A stretch of DNA of 8,038 nucleotides, from positions 1 through 8,038 of the forward strand of contig JBGOUV010000322.1 of the NCBI GenBank assembly GCA_041477815.1. Reading direction: 5' to 3'. The notes below the pieces were generated by a model. It saw only the letters and a program-made list of their open reading frames with translations, was not told the DNA's origin and made no database searches. Origin of the DNA: JBGOUV01 sp041477815. Lineage in GTDB: Bacteria; Acidobacteriota; Terriglobia; Bryobacterales; JACQDG01. The position numbers were made by a program, and so were the translations under genes. Of this stretch, positions 1 through 6,659 are shown piece by piece. Position 1 is the stretch's first letter. The number at the start of each line of letters is the position of its first letter.

Positions 1-117
1 CTTCTCGTAGTAATCGTAGAAAAACGGCATGCTGTAGTAGGGGATTCCTACCGAGATGCCGAAGGTACAGAAGGCGGCAGCGGTGATCCACCAGCCGTAG
101 AATTTGCTGCGGGGCAC
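1..117 (-). CDS. MFS transporter, N-terminal fragment (runs off window)
   Basis: Only the first 39 codons are visible; the gene continues past the left edge. The translation from a GTG at 117-115 begins MPRSKFYGWWITAAAFCTFG and continues as a hydrophobic first membrane segment followed by PYYSMPFFYDYYEK. The basic N-terminus followed by FYGWW and a Gly/Ala-rich helix is the usual opening of MFS permeases of the oxalate/formate-antiporter and monocarboxylate-like groups, so this is probably an inner-membrane anion or carboxylate transporter; the substrate cannot be read from this fragment. No other start codon lies between the preceding in-frame stop (129-127) and the conserved motif, so the GTG is chosen although no clear Shine-Dalgarno precedes it. 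It follows the ankyrin gene by 9 bp and is probably the last visible gene of the minus-strand operon. It is not a copy of the MFS gene at 1413-2708: the N-terminal motifs differ. Confidence 0.75.
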   Translation of the reverse strand, partial: MPRSKFYGWWITAAAFCTFGISVGIPYYSMPFFYDYYEK

Positions 118-126
118 GAGGAACCG

Positions 127-1416
127 TTATACCACAGGGGTTCCGTATCGGCGCAGCAACTCGTCCACCTCCGCGTAACCCGACGGAAACGCCACCCCGC
201 TCGCCGACGCTCCCGCGCGAAGCAGCGCCTCCACCGACTCGGGCGAGCGCCTGCCGGCCCAGTACGAGTCCACGCACGCCCGTACGGCTAGGGCCAAAGG
301 GGTGCGCCCCTTGCCGTCCGGCGCGTTGGCCGGCGCTCCGCGTTCGAGGAGAAGCCTCACGGTGGCGTGGCGCGCGCGCCAGGCCGCGACGTGCAGCGCC
401 GTGCTGTCCTTCGCAACGTCCCAATAGCCGTCGCCCTCCCGGAACCGCGCCCCGACGTCCACGCCGAGGTCGAGGAGGCGCCGCACGCCGTCCGTGTTTC
501 CCACGCCCGCGAACTCCGCGAGCAGCTTGCCTCCTTGGGCCAGGACCTCGCCCACAAGCTGGGGATCGAGGTCGGCTGCGTGGTTCCTGGCGCAGGCGGC
601 CAGGAGCCGCTCGACCCCCTGAAGCTCGACCGCAATGCCCCGTCGCTCGAACAACTCGAGGACGTCACCCCGTCCTCTTCGCACGGCCATCGCCACGGCC
701 GACTTGCCGTCGGCTTTGTGGTCCAGCAGCAATTCGATGATCTCGATGGCATTATCGCGCTGGATGGCTTGATGGAGCGCGGTGCGGTGCCAGCGGGTCA
801 TTCGATTGGGGTCAGCGCCGTGCTCGAGCAGCCACTGAATGCCGTCATAGTCGTGCCAGTCGTGCTTGCGGAGCAGCATGGTCGCCAGGCTGTCGTCGGT
901 GACCTTGCCACTCTCGACCAGGACCTTCAGGGCGCCGTTGTCGTAGGTTTCCGGCGTGTGATACGGGACTTCGGCGTCGTTCGGATCCGCGCCCCGCTCG
1001 AGGAGCAGGCGGGTCAGCTCCGCGTGGTGCGCGACTCCGGCGGCGCCATAGAGCGCGCGCTCGAACTCGGGGTCGGGCTGGTGGCTCTTATCGTAGAACC
1101 CGGTGTTCGCGCTCGCGCCGGCGTCGAGCAGCGCCTCCGCCGCCCGCACGAACCCGGCCGATCGCGCGCGATCGAGCCGGAGATACTTCGAGAAACAGAG
1201 GTGGGTGAGCGCATCCCAACCGTGGGGGCCTCCCTTCGCCGTGGCGTTCCCGGCATCGAGCGCGAGGAAGCGGCGCACGGCGGCATCGTCGCCGAGGATC
1301 GCGGCCGTATGGATGTCGCTGCCGGCGATCTCAGGATGCGCGGCCAGGATGGCCTCGGCGCGCTCCAGGGAGCCGTGCCAGACAGAGGCTTCGAGGAAGT
1401 CCGCGACGTGGCTCAT
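127..1416 (-). CDS. Ankyrin-repeat protein, 429 aa
   Basis: The protein consists almost wholly of ankyrin-type helix-loop-helix units and has no signal peptide or membrane segment, so it is probably a cytoplasmic protein-binding scaffold. Recognisable repeats carry the LLxxGADPN-like ending: about residues 88-104 (EALLDAGASAN), 119-147 (LLLERGADPND), 177-204 (WLLEHGADPN), 210-236 (ALHQAIQ, LLLDHKAD), 300-325 (LLDLGVDV), 337-366 (TALHVAA, LLLERGAPAN) and 370-405 (TPLALAV, ALLRAGASAS). The first 60 residues and 238-295 are degenerate repeats. The start is the ATG at 1416-1414, with GGAGGAG just upstream (1425-1419). This ATG overlaps the MFS stop as ATGA, so translation is probably coupled to the transporter gene. 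The frame stays open upstream into the MFS gene, but that part encodes no repeats and is an artefact of high GC. The partner is unknown; lying between two MFS genes it could act on a transporter, which is inference. Confidence 0.88.
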   Translation of the reverse strand: MSHVADFLEASVWHGSLERAEAILAAHPEIAGSDIHTAAILGDDAAVRRFLALDAGNATAKGGPHGWDALTHLCFSKYLRLDRARSAGFVRAAEALLDAGASANTGFYDKSHQPDPEFERALYGAAGVAHHAELTRLLLERGADPNDAEVPYHTPETYDNGALKVLVESGKVTDDSLATMLLRKHDWHDYDGIQWLLEHGADPNRMTRWHRTALHQAIQRDNAIEIIELLLDHKADGKSAVAMAVRRGRGDVLELFERRGIAVELQGVERLLAACARNHAADLDPQLVGEVLAQGGKLLAEFAGVGNTDGVRRLLDLGVDVGARFREGDGYWDVAKDSTALHVAAWRARHATVRLLLERGAPANAPDGKGRTPLALAVRACVDSYWAGRRSPESVEALLRAGASASGVAFPSGYAEVDELLRRYGTPVV

Positions 1417-2708
1417 GTCTCCTCCGGCAGCGGCTGGCCGCGGGTTTCGGGTGCGAAACGCATAGTCGCTACTCCCAACAAGTAGATGGAAGCGAGCGAG
1501 ATGGCCGCCGCCCGGAAGGGGGCGCCAAAGCCGGCCCCGGCAAAGACCACGGTGAGGCCGCCCAGCGTGAACGGACCCAGAGCCGCAATGATCCGCCCCA
1601 CGTTGTAGCAGAACCCGACCCCCGTCGACCGCAGCCGCGTCGGGTACAGCTCCGGGAAATAGATCGAGAAGCCGCCGAACACCGACAGGTTGCAGAAGCC
1701 CAGGATCGGGATCATCCAGAGGATATCGCCGGGCTGGTGCAGCCAGCCAAACGTCATCACTGTGGCGGCCAGCCCGAACAGGTAGGCCACCACGAACGCC
1801 GGGCGCCGTCCGACCCGCGCCGTAAACAGGGTGAAGGTGTAAATGCCGCAGAAGGCCCCCACGTCCTGGAGCAAGGTTCCCAGACTTACGTAGTAGTTCC
1901 TGGTGGCCGGCGGGGCGCTGCCCAGGGCTTCGCGGATCAGCTCCGGGGTCCAGAAGCCGATGCCCCACAGTCCCACCACGCCGGAGATGGCCAGGATCAG
2001 GCCGATGAAGGTGTGGCGCCGCCAGCGGGGGTGGGCGAACAGGTCGTGTACCGAGCCCATCTTCTTGTTTTCGCGGCGGGCCTGCTGCCAGGCTTCCGGC
2101 TCCTTCAACTTGCGGAAGACGGCCACAACGAGCAAAGCCGGTACTATGCCGACCACGAACATCCAGCGCCAGCCCAGCGGCAGGATCACGAAGCTGATGG
2201 CCGAGCCGATAATATTGCCGAGAGCGGAGAGGGTCTGCAAGAGTCCCAAGGCATGGGGACGCGCGTGGTCGGGCATCACCTCCGCCACCAAGGTCACGCC
2301 GGCCGCAAACTCGCCTCCCACGCCGAGGCCGGTGAGGAAGCGGTAGGCCATGAAGTCCCACTGGTTTTGGGAGAGCGCCGAGAGCCCGGTGAACATCGAG
2401 TACATCAGGATAGTCACCATCATGGTCTTGGCACGACCCCAGCGGTCGCCCAGGATGCCGAAGTAAAAACCACCGATGGCCCAGCCGGCCATGAAGACGG
2501 CCGTGGCCAGACCGCTATACCAGGTCACGTCGGCCGGAGACGTACCGGGCGGGAGCAGGGCATTCATGGCCGGGCCGCGGGACAGGACGAAGATGCGCTG
2601 GTCCATGGTGTCGAACATCCAGCCCAGGGAGGCCACGATCAGGATCCACCAGTGATAGCCGGTCAGGCCCCGATACCAGTGGCCAGCGGGGACGGAGGCG
2701 TCGATCAC
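1413..2708 (-). CDS. MFS transporter (metabolite/aromatic-acid:H+ symporter-like), 431 aa
   Basis: A full-length 12-TM major facilitator. Numbered from the GTG at 2708: TM1 contains GWMFDTMDQ (29-37) with acidic residues in the place used by proton-coupled symporters. The loop 2-3 signature GILGDRWGRAK is at 84-94, and RFLTGLGVGGEF at 123-134 is the motif typical of MHS/AAHS symporters. A long charged central loop spans about 200-232, the second-half motif RVGRRP is at 298-303, FPELYPTRLRSTG at 351-363, and the tail is PETRGQPLPEE. It should move a small organic acid or similar metabolite with H+ across the inner membrane; the substrate is not determined. The start is uncertain. GTG at 2708 overlaps the M24 stop as GTGA and gives a compact N-terminus. 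An upstream in-frame GTG at 2756 would add 16 residues encoded within the M24 tail, partly by a tandem repeat, and has no better ribosome site. The stop overlaps the ankyrin start by 4 bp. Confidence 0.9.
   Translation of the reverse strand: MIDASVPAGHWYRGLTGYHWWILIVASLGWMFDTMDQRIFVLSRGPAMNALLPPGTSPADVTWYSGLATAVFMAGWAIGGFYFGILGDRWGRAKTMMVTILMYSMFTGLSALSQNQWDFMAYRFLTGLGVGGEFAAGVTLVAEVMPDHARPHALGLLQTLSALGNIIGSAISFVILPLGWRWMFVVGIVPALLVVAVFRKLKEPEAWQQARRENKKMGSVHDLFAHPRWRRHTFIGLILAISGVVGLWGIGFWTPELIREALGSAPPATRNYYVSLGTLLQDVGAFCGIYTFTLFTARVGRRPAFVVAYLFGLAATVMTFGWLHQPGDILWMIPILGFCNLSVFGGFSIYFPELYPTRLRSTGVGFCYNVGRIIAALGPFTLGGLTVVFAGAGFGAPFRAAAISLASIYLLGVATMRFAPETRGQPLPEET
1419..1425 (-). promoter_or_regulatory. 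Ribosome binding site of the ankyrin gene
   Basis: On the minus strand GGAGGAG precedes the ATG at 1416 by 2 nt, so its GGAGG core is 4 nt away. It lies inside the last codons of the MFS gene. This strong site, with the ATGA overlap, fixes the ankyrin start here instead of at an upstream codon in the long open frame. Confidence 0.75.
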
Positions 2709-3757
2709 AAGATGAGGATATCGGATAACCGGGCGACCCTGCTGGACACTGGCCACTGGACACTGGCCACTGCTTCGCCGGCGGTCAGCACCTCCACCCC
2801 GCCTGGCGTCACCAGGGCCGTTTCTTCCGACTTGGCGCCGCGGATAGTGGGGTTCCAGGCCACCAGTTGATTCTCTTCGAGCGGGATCGGCGACTCCGGC
2901 GTGGCCCTCACCTCGCGCGGCTCATAGCCGGTCGGCCCGCCCTGGTGATGGAGCCGCCACTCGTCGGGGAAGCCCTGGTCGGCGTAGGCGCACTGGGCGG
3001 CGGCGAACACCGCGCCCAGAGTGGCGCCGGGTCGGGAAGCGTCCAGCATGGCGGCGTGGACCTCGGTCACCGCCCGATGGCGCTGGTGCATCGACTCGCA
3101 CGCCGGGCCGAACGAGACCATGCGGGTGAGGCTGGCGTGCAGGCCGGCGCGCCGAACCACCATGCTCAGGATCACGTTACGCTGGGCGATCTTGGCGGTC
3201 GGAATGGGATGCCGGTACTGTTTGCCCCGCTCGTCGGCGGCCACGAACAGGCCGATCGGTACGATGCCGCGCGCGGTCACCTGCTCGGCCAACCGGGAGG
3301 CAATCTGGTGTTCCGTGAGACCCGGTTCCAGAGACCGGGCCACAGTTTCGATGGACTCGCGGGCGTCGCCGGACAAGCGGCGGGCGCGCGCCACCTCTTC
3401 CGGAAGGAGGGAGAAGCGCAGCCGGGGAGGCGGAGGATCCTCCACCAACTGCGACGGCAGCGGAGGCTCCCACCAGTTGTAGACCTCCCACTCGACCGGC
3501 AGGCCGGCCAGCTCTTCCTCCTCGCGCAGCCGGGGAGCCTCGATGTTGTTAGTGACCACCACCACCCGGTCACCGCTGACCCGCACCGCGCAGGAGCCTC
3601 GCTCGGCGGCCGCCAGTACCCGCGCTTCCGCCCCGCCCAACAACCAGGCCAGCCAGGAGTAACGGGTCAGCTCGACCGCGTCCCGCCTCTCGACTTCCAG
3701 CCACCGGCGGACGCGGTCGAGCTTGGCCGTGAACTCAGGCAAACGGGTTGTCGTCAC
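2705..3757 (-). CDS. M24-fold (creatinase/prolidase-like) protein lacking most metal ligands, 350 aa
   Basis: The domain order fits creatinase/aminopeptidase P-type proteins: an N-terminal domain (about 1-120) and a C-terminal pita-bread M24 domain (about 120-326). Family landmarks are YRHPIPT (181-187), the strand pair NVILSMVVRRAGLHASLTR (194-212), LHHQGGPTGYEPRE (269-282) and WNPTIRGAKSEET (301-313). Active M24 peptidases bind two metals through Asp, Asp, His, Glu, Glu. Here the two Asp positions read Ser198 and Ser209 and the first Glu position reads Asn302, while the His (270/271) and last Glu (311) remain. His183, equivalent to the substrate-side His of prolidases and creatinase, is also kept. 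It is therefore probably not a two-metal peptidase; a creatinase-like metal-free hydrolase or a binding protein is more likely. The start is a GTG inside the DinB gene (23-bp overlap); an in-frame TTG at 3742 is the alternative. The last ~20 residues are encoded partly by a tandem repeat and look non-homologous to the family. Confidence 0.85.
   Translation of the reverse strand: MTTTRLPEFTAKLDRVRRWLEVERRDAVELTRYSWLAWLLGGAEARVLAAAERGSCAVRVSGDRVVVVTNNIEAPRLREEEELAGLPVEWEVYNWWEPPLPSQLVEDPPPPRLRFSLLPEEVARARRLSGDARESIETVARSLEPGLTEHQIASRLAEQVTARGIVPIGLFVAADERGKQYRHPIPTAKIAQRNVILSMVVRRAGLHASLTRMVSFGPACESMHQRHRAVTEVHAAMLDASRPGATLGAVFAAAQCAYADQGFPDEWRLHHQGGPTGYEPREVRATPESPIPLEENQLVAWNPTIRGAKSEETALVTPGGVEVLTAGEAVASVQWPVSSRVARLSDILIL
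2742..2772. repeat. 14-bp tandem repeat, 2.2 copies
   Basis: Two exact adjacent copies of CTGGACACTGGCCA (2742-2755 and 2756-2769) are followed by CTG from a third. The repeat lies inside the 3' end of the M24 gene, where it encodes the SVQWPVSS region of the tail, and it contains the alternative upstream GTG start (2756) of the MFS gene. It may be a small interspersed or slippage-prone repeat that lengthened the M24 C-terminus. Confidence 0.9.
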
Positions 3758-4244
3758 CGGAGGGTCCGTAGATCGACGGAACCTTGCCGCCCATCATCCG
3801 GATGTAGATGGAAAGCTGTCCCCGGTGATGGATCTGGTGGAACACTACGCCGGCCCAGAGGAACCCGGCGACGGGCATGGAGTGGCCATTCGGCAGCGGG
3901 ATGGAGCGGGCCAGGTGTTCCTGGGTAAGCCCGCTGATGATCTGGCAGGCCTCCGCGTGACACTTCGCGTCACCGGCCAGGATCTCTTCGAGAGTTGACG
4001 GGGTGGGCGCCTGTTGGTAGGCCTCGAAGCTGCCCGCGGCCAGCACCTTGGCAATCCCCAGTTGGGAGGCGGCGATGTGCCAGGCCAACTCGCCGGCCGT
4101 CCAACTGCGTTCGTGCGGCTTGAAGTCGAGCTTGTCGCCAGGCAGCGCCTGGAGGACTTTCGTCGTGGTCTTGTGTTCCATCCCGAAGGTCTGCAAGAGT
4201 TGCGCGACCATGGGCGGAGGGGCAGCAGCAGCGGTAGTGCTCAT
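3735..4244 (-). CDS. DinB-family (four-helix-bundle) protein, 169 aa
   Basis: The size and motifs are those of the DinB/YfiT-like superfamily, soluble four-helix-bundle proteins that often bind a divalent metal through three histidines. The triad is visible: His56 in ELAWHIAAS (helix 2), and His136 and His140 in VFHQIHHRGQL (helix 4). The C-terminal pattern RMMGGKVPSIYGPSGDD is also typical. Members include thiol-dependent transferases and many uncharacterised stress-associated proteins; the reaction here cannot be named. The start is the ATG at 4244, preceded by AAGGAG (4261-4256) 11 nt away. The longer open frame running upstream across the promoter and into the cytochrome gene has no DinB similarity and is discarded. 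An Ala/Pro-rich N-terminal stretch (5-11) precedes the first helix. It is the first gene of the minus-strand operon, and its stop lies 23 bp inside the M24 gene. Confidence 0.9.
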   Translation of the reverse strand: MSTTAAAAPPPMVAQLLQTFGMEHKTTTKVLQALPGDKLDFKPHERSWTAGELAWHIAASQLGIAKVLAAGSFEAYQQAPTPSTLEEILAGDAKCHAEACQIISGLTQEHLARSIPLPNGHSMPVAGFLWAGVVFHQIHHRGQLSIYIRMMGGKVPSIYGPSGDDNPFA

Positions 4245-4248
4245 GTGT

Positions 4249-4276
4249 TTGGAATCTCCTTCCGCCGTATTATACT
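4249..4276 (+). promoter_or_regulatory. Putative promoter for the cytochrome c-PQQ dehydrogenase operon
   Basis: TTGGAA (4249-4254, four of six matches to the -35 consensus) is separated by 16 bp from TATACT (4271-4276, five of six matches to -10). Transcription would begin near 4283, leaving a short leader with GAGG at 4285-4288 upstream of the ATG at 4297. The -10 overlaps the minus-strand TATAAT by four bases, so the two divergent operons may compete for, or share, one polymerase site. Confidence 0.45.
4256..4274 (-). promoter_or_regulatory. Putative -10 element and ribosome site for the minus-strand operon
   Basis: On the minus strand a perfect TATAAT lies at 4274-4269, followed by AAGGAG at 4261-4256, 11 nt before the DinB ATG. 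No convincing -35 hexamer is seen at 16-18 bp spacing (best TAGGAG). Initiation 6-7 nt after the -10 would give a leader of only about 18 nt, starting almost at the Shine-Dalgarno. This is prediction from sequence only. Confidence 0.45.
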
Positions 4277-4296
4277 CGAACTCTGAGGTTGCTCCT

Positions 4297-5082
4297 ATGA
4301 TCCGGACCCTCCTATTGGCGTGGATCGGCGCGGCCGTAGTGCTGGCGCAGATCGATCCGGAGTACGTGGTCCCCAAGCAGAACCCGCTGACCTCGCCGGC
4401 GGACCTGAAGCGCGGCGAACAGTTGTTCCAGGCGCACTGCGGCGGGTGTCACGGGCCCCGGGGCGAGGGCGGACGCGGGCCTTACCTGGCGCGTCCCCGG
4501 TTGCGCCGCGCGCCCGATGACGCGGCGTTGTTCGAGCTGATCCGCGACGGGATTCCCGGCACCGAGATGCCCGCGGGATGGGCCATGATCATGAAGGAAG
4601 TCTGGCAGGTGTCCGGCTACGTCCGCAGTTTGGGGCGCACCGCCGAAGAAAAGATCCCGGGCGACCCGGCCCGTGGCGCCGGGTTGTACCGATCCAAGGG
4701 CAACTGCTCCCAGTGCCACACGGTGCGGGGTCAGGGGGGCGGGACGTTCGGCCCCGACCTCACCGAGATCGGCACCCGCCGCAGCGCCGCCTACCTGCGC
4801 GAGGCGCTGCTGGAGCCCGACAAGACCGTCCCCGAAGGCTTCCTCCAGGTCCACATCGTCACCCGGGAAGGCAAAACCATTACCGGGGTCCGGCTGAACG
4901 AGGACACCTTTAGCATCCAGGTCCGCGACCTCGACGGCATGCACTCCTTCGAGAAACGGGACCTGAAGGACTTCCATAAGGATCCGGGCAAGTCGCCCAT
5001 GCCCGGCTACCGGGGCATCTTCACGGCGACCGAGCTGGACAATATCGTGGCCTACCTGGCTTCTCTCCGAGGTGCCTCATGA
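4297..5082 (+). CDS. Secreted diheme cytochrome c, electron acceptor of PQQ dehydrogenase (cassette 1), 261 aa
   Basis: A short signal peptide (1 to about 18, ending AAVVLAQ) directs it to the periplasm. Domain 1 (about 35-115) is a class I cytochrome c with heme motif CGGCH at 48-52 and a likely axial Met91 in GTEMPAG. Domain 2 (about 122-258) has CSQCH at 137-141, GPDLTEIG at 152-159, a beta-rich insert (about 182-222: VTREGKTITG, FSIQVRD) and KSPMPGY (232-238), whose Met235 is the probable second axial ligand, followed by the closing helix ELDNIVAYLASL. Domain 2 resembles the heme-binding domain described from Pirellula/Verrucomicrobium proteins. It probably takes electrons from the dehydrogenase encoded next and passes them toward the respiratory chain. 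The start ATG has GAGG 8 nt upstream. Its TGA overlaps the next ATG, showing tight coupling. The reading frame extends upstream across the promoter, but that part lacks a signal peptide and is rejected. Confidence 0.92.
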   Translation: MIRTLLLAWIGAAVVLAQIDPEYVVPKQNPLTSPADLKRGEQLFQAHCGGCHGPRGEGGRGPYLARPRLRRAPDDAALFELIRDGIPGTEMPAGWAMIMKEVWQVSGYVRSLGRTAEEKIPGDPARGAGLYRSKGNCSQCHTVRGQGGGTFGPDLTEIGTRRSAAYLREALLEPDKTVPEGFLQVHIVTREGKTITGVRLNEDTFSIQVRDLDGMHSFEKRDLKDFHKDPGKSPMPGYRGIFTATELDNIVAYLASLRGAS

Positions 5083-6656
5083 GTTGGAAGGCTTGGCTGG
5101 CCTGCGTAACCGTATCGGCAACAGCCCAGGTTCCCTACGACCGGATTCGCCGCGCCGACAGCGAGCCCGGCAACTGGCTGACCTATTCGGGCAACTACAG
5201 CTCCCACCGCTTCTCCAAGCTGGACCAGATCAACACCTCGAACGTGAAGCGGCTAAGGCCGGCGTGGGTGTACCAGATCCCGGCACGCGAAAAGACGCAG
5301 GCGACGCCGCTGGTCGCCGACAGCGTCATGTACCTCTCCGAGCCGGGCGGCGAAGTCACCGCTTTGGACACCCGGACCGGCCGGCCCCTGTGGAACTACC
5401 ACCGGACGATGCCCAAAGGGGTGCGAGGCTGCTGCAGCCAGGTGAATCGCGGCGTGGCGCTGCTGGACGATACGGTCTACGTCGGCACCTTCGACGCGCA
5501 CCTGGTGGCGCTCGACGCCAAGTCGGGCGTGGTGCGCTGGGACACCACCGTCGCGGACTACAACGTGGGCCACTCGATCACGGTGGCGCCGCTCGCGGTG
5601 AAGGACAAGATCGTGGTCGGAATCGCCGGTGGCGAGTACGGGGTGCGCGGGTTCGTCGACGCCTACCACGCCAAGACCGGCCAGCGCGCCTGGCGCTTCT
5701 GGACCGTCCCGGTGGCCGGTGAGAAGGGCGTAGAGACCTGGGCCGGCGAGAGCTGGAAGACCGGCGCCGCTACCACCTGGGTCACCGGTGCCTTCGACCC
5801 CGATCAGAACCTCGTCTTCTGGGGCACCGGTAATCCCGGGCCGGACTGGAATGGCGACGTGCGCAAAGGCGACAACCTCTATTCGGACTGCCTCCTGGCC
5901 CTCGACGCCGACACCGGAAAGATGAAGTGGTATTTCCAGTTCACGCCCCACGACGTCCACGACTGGGACTCGACCGAGGTACCGGTCCTGGTCGACGGCG
6001 TGGTGCGGGGCGAGAAGCGCAAGCTGGTGCTGTTCGCCAACCGCAATACTTTCTACTATGTACTCGACCGCCAGAGCGGCCAGTTCCTGGCAGGCAAGCC
6101 ATTCGCCAAGCAGACCTGGGCCCAGGGACTCGACGATGCGGGCCGCCCCCTCCCGCTGCCCAACACGTCGCCGACGGTGGAAGGGAACATGGTTTATCCG
6201 AGCGTCCCCGGCGGCACCAACTGGTTCAGCCCGTCCTACAGCCCCGCAGCCAATCTCTTTTACGTGGCCGCGCGCGATGAGGGCGGTATCTACCACATGG
6301 GCGAGGCCGAGTATAAACCCGGCGCCCAGTTCAACGCCGGCGGCTTCCGCAGCATCCCGGGCGAGGAGCCGAGCGGCGCCATCCGCGCCCTGCGGCCCTT
6401 TACCGGCGAGCTGGCCTGGGAGTTCAAGCTCTTCAGTCCTCCCTGGTCCGGGGTGATGTCCACCGCCGGCGGTCTGGTCTTCGGCGCTACCAACGAAGGC
6501 GACGTCCTGGCGCTCGATGCCGCCACCGGTAAGCTCCTCTGGCGCTTCCAAACCGGCACCCAGGTCAAAGCAAATCCCATCTCCTACCTGAGCGGCGGCA
6601 AGCAACAGGTAGCCATAGCGGCAGGCAATGCGCTGTTTGCTTTCGAACTGGAATAG
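5079..6656 (+). CDS. PQQ-dependent alcohol dehydrogenase (quinoprotein), 525 aa
   Basis: A periplasmic eight-bladed beta-propeller of the methanol/ethanol dehydrogenase family: it oxidises an alcohol (or similar) with PQQ and hands electrons to cytochrome c. The signal peptide is short (about 1-17, SATA before Gln17). Blade-closing tryptophan motifs of the type ALDxxTGxxxW end at W105, W154, W205, W284, W447 and W488. Cofactor-site residues visible are the vicinal disulfide Cys118-Cys119 (GCCSQVNRG), metal ligand Glu186 in GGEYGVRG, Asn252 in GTGNPGPDW, catalytic Asp295 with Asp297 in HDVHDWDSTEVP, Arg322 in ANRNTFYYVLDR, and Asn381-Trp382. Asp two residues after the catalytic Asp is the position that distinguishes lanthanide-dependent enzymes from calcium-dependent ones. 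At 525 aa it is somewhat shorter than the usual 570-620 and has no fused cytochrome domain, which the upstream gene supplies. The ATG overlaps the cytochrome stop (ATGA) with GAGGT (5069-5073) as its ribosome site. The exact substrate is unknown. Confidence 0.94.
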   Translation: MSWKAWLACVTVSATAQVPYDRIRRADSEPGNWLTYSGNYSSHRFSKLDQINTSNVKRLRPAWVYQIPAREKTQATPLVADSVMYLSEPGGEVTALDTRTGRPLWNYHRTMPKGVRGCCSQVNRGVALLDDTVYVGTFDAHLVALDAKSGVVRWDTTVADYNVGHSITVAPLAVKDKIVVGIAGGEYGVRGFVDAYHAKTGQRAWRFWTVPVAGEKGVETWAGESWKTGAATTWVTGAFDPDQNLVFWGTGNPGPDWNGDVRKGDNLYSDCLLALDADTGKMKWYFQFTPHDVHDWDSTEVPVLVDGVVRGEKRKLVLFANRNTFYYVLDRQSGQFLAGKPFAKQTWAQGLDDAGRPLPLPNTSPTVEGNMVYPSVPGGTNWFSPSYSPAANLFYVAARDEGGIYHMGEAEYKPGAQFNAGGFRSIPGEEPSGAIRALRPFTGELAWEFKLFSPPWSGVMSTAGGLVFGATNEGDVLALDAATGKLLWRFQTGTQVKANPISYLSGGKQQVAIAAGNALFAFELE

Positions 6657-6659
6657 GAT

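Noticed and set aside
367..1485. 372-residue plus-strand ORF across the ankyrin gene
   Set aside because: Low-complexity translation with no motif, opposite a gene with clear repeats.
1417..2361. Upstream extension of the ankyrin reading frame to a 744-residue ORF
   Set aside because: It overlaps the well-supported MFS gene in another frame, is Pro/Arg/Gly-rich without ankyrin repeats, and a strong ribosome site marks the ATG at 1416.
1737..3928. Two long plus-strand ORFs (1737-2870 and 2867-3928) antisense to MFS and M24 genes
   Set aside because: The translations are His/Gly/Arg-rich with no domain, and the opposite strand carries conserved families. Their abutting ends are coincidental.
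4048..4296. Upstream extension of cytochrome 1 into the DinB gene
   Set aside because: It runs antisense to DinB and through the promoter region. The ATG at 4297 has a ribosome site and starts a signal peptide.
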